Below are positions 61,229 to 64,000 of a stretch of DNA of 64,000 nucleotides, piece after piece; positions within the stretch are counted from its first letter, which is position 1, and every line of letters begins with the position of its first letter. This DNA is from Cyclobacteriaceae bacterium (GTDB lineage Bacteria; Bacteroidota; Bacteroidia; Cytophagales; Cyclobacteriaceae). The notes under the pieces are model-generated. The model saw nothing but the letters and a program-made list of their open reading frames with translations. It was not told the DNA's origin and ran no database searches. The stretch covers positions 1 through 64,000 of the forward strand of contig JAPZUF010000005.1 in assembly GCA_027533395.1 (NCBI GenBank), read 5' to 3'. The position numbers and the translations under genes were made by a program.

Positions 61229-62419
61229 TTAAGATTTTCTAATAAAACGAGCCATGTAAAATCCATCGAAACCGTGTGAAGGCCAAATCATTCTTTCTTC
61301 TTCTAGTGCAAAATTGGAATTATGTTTTAAAAAGTTTTCTACTTGCTTTTCATTTTCTGATGGCATAATAGAACAGGTGGAATACACTAATTTTCCACCT
61401 TGTTTTACCATTGTTGCATAATCATTTAAAATACCGGCTTGCACGCGTTTCACATTTTCAATAAACTCTGGTGTTAATTTCCATTTCGCATCCGGATTTC
61501 TTTTTAAAACTCCAAGTCCTGAGCATGGTACATCTAATAGAACACGATCAGCTGCTTTATCTAAACGTTTGATGGTTTTTGTATTTTCAATCCAACGGAT
61601 TTCGATGTTACCTACACCAGCTCTTCTCGCCCTTAACTTTAATTCATTCAATTTCCATTCTTCTGTATCCATCGAAATGATTTTGCCTTTGTTTTCCATT
61701 AAGGCTGCTAAGTGCAAAGATTTGCCACCTCCACCGGCACACGCATCGATCACACGCATTCCAGGCTCCGCTTGTAAGAAAGGCGCGATAGCTTGCGAAC
61801 CGGCATCTTGCACTTCGAATAATCCTGCTTTGAACTCCGGCAACAAAAATACATTTTGTCTTCGCTTAAGTATGATTGCATCTTTATAACCCGGATTAAT
61901 ATCGGTTTCAACTTCTTGTTCAGCCAATGCTTCTACCAATTCTCTTCGGTTAATTTTAAGTGTGTTTACACGCAATACTACACTGGCTTCTTCATTCAAT
62001 GCTTTCAATTCTTCAGGCCATATTCTACCTAACTCTTGCATACCTTGTTCGTGCAACCAATCCGGAATCGACTCAAAATCTGCAATGCTTTGTCTTGCTT
62101 CTTCGTAACGCTTTAAAATTTGTTTTCTGTTTACCTCTTTAAACTCATCCCAGTCCGGAATCTCATGTTCATTTAGCGCGCACCAAGCGCCTAATAACTT
62201 CCAATAGTTATTGTCTTCTGTGTTGGTTACAAACTTTAGCAATCGGTACCAACGAACGATATCATAGGTAGTTTCAGCTATAAAACGCCTGTCGCGCGCA
62301 CCCCACTTTGGATTTAGCTTCAATACTTTTTCTATTACTTTATCAGCATATTTTTTATCTTCGAAAATCTGCTTGAGCGCATCCAGTACTGCGTAAGTTG
62401 TTGTTCTGTATAGTTTCAC
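61229..62419 (-). CDS. RsmB/NOP-family rRNA (cytosine-5) methyltransferase
   Basis: A 396-residue SAM-dependent methyltransferase for m5C in rRNA. It shows the SAM site VIDACAGGGGKSLHLA at about residue 225, DVPCSGLGVLKRNPDAKW with the first catalytic Cys at about 310, and VYSTCSIMPSENEKQ with the second at about 355. The N-terminal 140 residues form a NusB-like/RsmB accessory region. Target position is unclear (C967 in E. coli RsmB). Monocistronic; divergent from the TPR gene by 62 bases. Confidence 0.92.
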   Translation of the reverse strand: MKLYRTTTYAVLDALKQIFEDKKYADKVIEKVLKLNPKWGARDRRFIAETTYDIVRWYRLLKFVTNTEDNNYWKLLGAWCALNEHEIPDWDEFKEVNRKQILKRYEEARQSIADFESIPDWLHEQGMQELGRIWPEELKALNEEASVVLRVNTLKINRRELVEALAEQEVETDINPGYKDAIILKRRQNVFLLPEFKAGLFEVQDAGSQAIAPFLQAEPGMRVIDACAGGGGKSLHLAALMENKGKIISMDTEEWKLNELKLRARRAGVGNIEIRWIENTKTIKRLDKAADRVLLDVPCSGLGVLKRNPDAKWKLTPEFIENVKRVQAGILNDYATMVKQGGKLVYSTCSIMPSENEKQVENFLKHNSNFALEEERMIWPSHGFDGFYMARFIRKS

Positions 62420-62481
62420 TTGGCAAAGATAACCAATTAGAATTGTCTGCCGTTTTATAAATTTGTGTATTACCCTCGGTT

Positions 62482-64000
62482 ATGAAAAAATTATTGCTAC
62501 TCCCCTTATTGTTGTTTAGTTTAACAACTTTCGCTCAGGACGATTGGGCCAACAAACTCTTAAAAAAAGCAGGAGAAGAAGGAAGCAGACAAAAAGCAGC
62601 TATCGATTCCATTGACTTTCCGTTTGCGATTACCGTGAGTGATAATGCCGGATTATTTGATATCAGACAAAAAGGAGAAACTGTAAGTAAAGGCTTGTAT
62701 TTATTGAAAGAAAGAACAGATAAAACACCTATAGAAATCGCTAGAGACACCTTAGACCAAGCTATTTTTTTCTACAACAAACGCATGTATAAAATTGCTG
62801 AAGCTTCATTTATGGAAGCAAAAGCATTTATGGAAAACAATGGTTTAGCCAATGACATCAATTACTTAAGATGTATCTCTAATTTAGGAGTTGTGTATCT
62901 CGCACAAGGCAAATTAAATGATGCTGAATTGTACATCAATGGTGCTTTAGAAGAAAGCAAGGCTCGTGGCACAGGTTCCGTTGCTTATGTTGCTAACCTT
63001 AATAACAAAGCTAAATTGGAACAAGCGCAAGGTTCTTATAACGAAGCAGAACAACATTTTAATGAAGCTTTGCCTTTAGTAGAAAAAATTTTTGGAGGTG
63101 GATTACAGCCTGCCATTGTGCTGAACAACAAAGCTATGTTGATGCAAGCCTTAGGAAGAAATAATGAAGCCATAGAAACGATGAAACTTTCAATTGCTGC
63201 GAGTGAAGCCTCAGCAAAAAATAAAGTAATCAAAGACAAAGGCTCGTTCGACAACAGACGATTTCAGTCTAACTTAGCCTACATTTACCAGGCTGCTGGA
63301 AAATTGACTGAAGCCGAATCACTCTTTTTATCACAAAAGAAAATTTACGAAAACCGAGGCAATGCCAACAATCCTGAATATGCGGCTTTACTTAATCAAT
63401 TAGCGTTGTTGTACATGCAAATGAATAAGTTGAGTGAAGTAGAACCTTTACTCAACAAAGCCATCGCTGTTTATAAAAAGAAAAATGGAGAAGAAAGCAC
63501 CAACTATGCCAAAGCATTAAGCGATTTAGGCATGTATTATCGCATCAGCGGTAAAAATGATTTGGCTATACAGAATTTAACCAAAGCCTTATCATTAAAA
63601 GAAAAAATTTTGAATGCCAATCATCCGGAGTTCATTAAAACGAAAGAAGAACTTGCCATCGCGTATTGGAAAAGCAATCAAATACAACAAGCTTATACGC
63701 ATTATAAAGAAGTGATGGAGAAAACTTTGTTTTTCATTGATCAGTATTTTCCACCAATGAGCGAAGCCGAGAAAACTGCCTATTGGGATATTACATCTCC
63801 TCGCTTCCAACGTTTTTATAATTTCGCTTTGCAAAACTTAACACAACAACCAGAATTGGCAGCAGATGTTTACAACTACCACATCGCTACCAAAGCTTTG
63901 TTATTAAACTCAACCAATAAAATCAAACAAATTATATTAAATGGAAAAGATGTAAAACTAAAACAAGATTACATCAGCTGGCTCAATAAAAAAGAATTAC
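62482..64000 (+). CDS. TPR-repeat protein (N-terminal part; probable CHAT-domain protein, cut by the window edge)
   Basis: An open frame of 506 codons that runs off the right edge. It starts with a signal peptide (MKKLLLLPLLLFSLTTFAQ), so is exported, and from about residue 90 carries repeated TPR units, for example NLGVVYLAQGKLNDAELYIN, LNNKAKLEQAQGSYNEAEQH and LSDLGMYYRISGKNDLAIQN. The last part, FQRFYNFALQNLTQQPELAA and TKALLLNSTNKIKQIILNGK, matches the linker found before CHAT protease-like domains in Bacteroidota. The CHAT domain itself would lie beyond 64000, so the assignment is a prediction. Confidence 0.85.
   Translation, partial: MKKLLLLPLLLFSLTTFAQDDWANKLLKKAGEEGSRQKAAIDSIDFPFAITVSDNAGLFDIRQKGETVSKGLYLLKERTDKTPIEIARDTLDQAIFFYNKRMYKIAEASFMEAKAFMENNGLANDINYLRCISNLGVVYLAQGKLNDAELYINGALEESKARGTGSVAYVANLNNKAKLEQAQGSYNEAEQHFNEALPLVEKIFGGGLQPAIVLNNKAMLMQALGRNNEAIETMKLSIAASEASAKNKVIKDKGSFDNRRFQSNLAYIYQAAGKLTEAESLFLSQKKIYENRGNANNPEYAALLNQLALLYMQMNKLSEVEPLLNKAIAVYKKKNGEESTNYAKALSDLGMYYRISGKNDLAIQNLTKALSLKEKILNANHPEFIKTKEELAIAYWKSNQIQQAYTHYKEVMEKTLFFIDQYFPPMSEAEKTAYWDITSPRFQRFYNFALQNLTQQPELAADVYNYHIATKALLLNSTNKIKQIILNGKDVKLKQDYISWLNKKEL

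Overview
The window is AT-rich, tightly packed chromosomal DNA from a member of the Bacteroidota, probably near Chitinophagales/Sphingobacteriales. The evidence is the gene content (OmpA with thrombospondin type 3 repeats, AraC regulators, an IPExxxVDY protein, sufBCDSE with a DUF59 gene, BamA-like and helix-hairpin-helix barrel proteins), weak or absent Shine-Dalgarno sequences, and promoters with the Bacteroidota -7 motif TAnnTTTG. No plasmid, prophage or transposase genes are seen, and the placement rests on recognition rather than on a tree.

Layout. 1-1700 is gene-poor: an orphan small membrane protein lies between two copies of a cassette-like spacer motif, followed by a 42-bp tandem repeat (924-1175). 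1701-3654 holds small stress-type genes and a sterol desaturase-family enzyme. 3762-6779 (minus) is a tripartite ABC export operon, followed by a P-type cation ATPase and a sugar locus (cupin, GH130, two-domain glycosyltransferase). 13499-15907 has small outer-membrane barrels and an AraC regulator. 16347-23350 is an envelope and stress cluster: OmpA, DUF3185-like, DUF4142, a 51-residue lmo0937-like protein, receiver, NtrC-type activator, PAS kinase, YtxH and CsbD. Several of its genes have sigma-54-like upstream sequences. 23519-29084 (minus) is one potassium-linked operon: KdpD-like kinase, KdpE-like regulator, Kup transporter, a small protein and an outer-membrane barrel.

29468-33612 carries a TerB-like protein, a TolB-like beta-propeller, an acyl-CoA synthetase and an Lrp/AsnC regulator. 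Between the last two, on the minus strand, lies a GC-rich RNA of about 155 nt. It has a tRNA acceptor stem, a leucine-tRNA-like D-arm, a perfect T-arm and a strong terminator, but the anticodon region is replaced by about 100 nt that can fold into a hairpin and a pseudoknot. I consider this the most unusual object in the window. 33745-40222 is the SUF iron-sulfur operon, in which a four-helix-bundle (23S rRNA intervening-sequence type) gene bounded by 26-nt inverted repeats separates sufB from sufC.

40540-62419 is mostly housekeeping: miaA, an MBL hydrolase, an NFACT/RqcH-type protein, pyk, acpP-fabF-rnc, recN, DUF4269, a BNR-repeat protein, a PhoD-like phosphatase, nadE, lgt, a BamA-like barrel, a FadL/PorV-like gene broken by one in-frame stop, an HhH/barrel protein and an RsmB-type methyltransferase. 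The window ends inside a TPR protein that probably continues into a CHAT domain.
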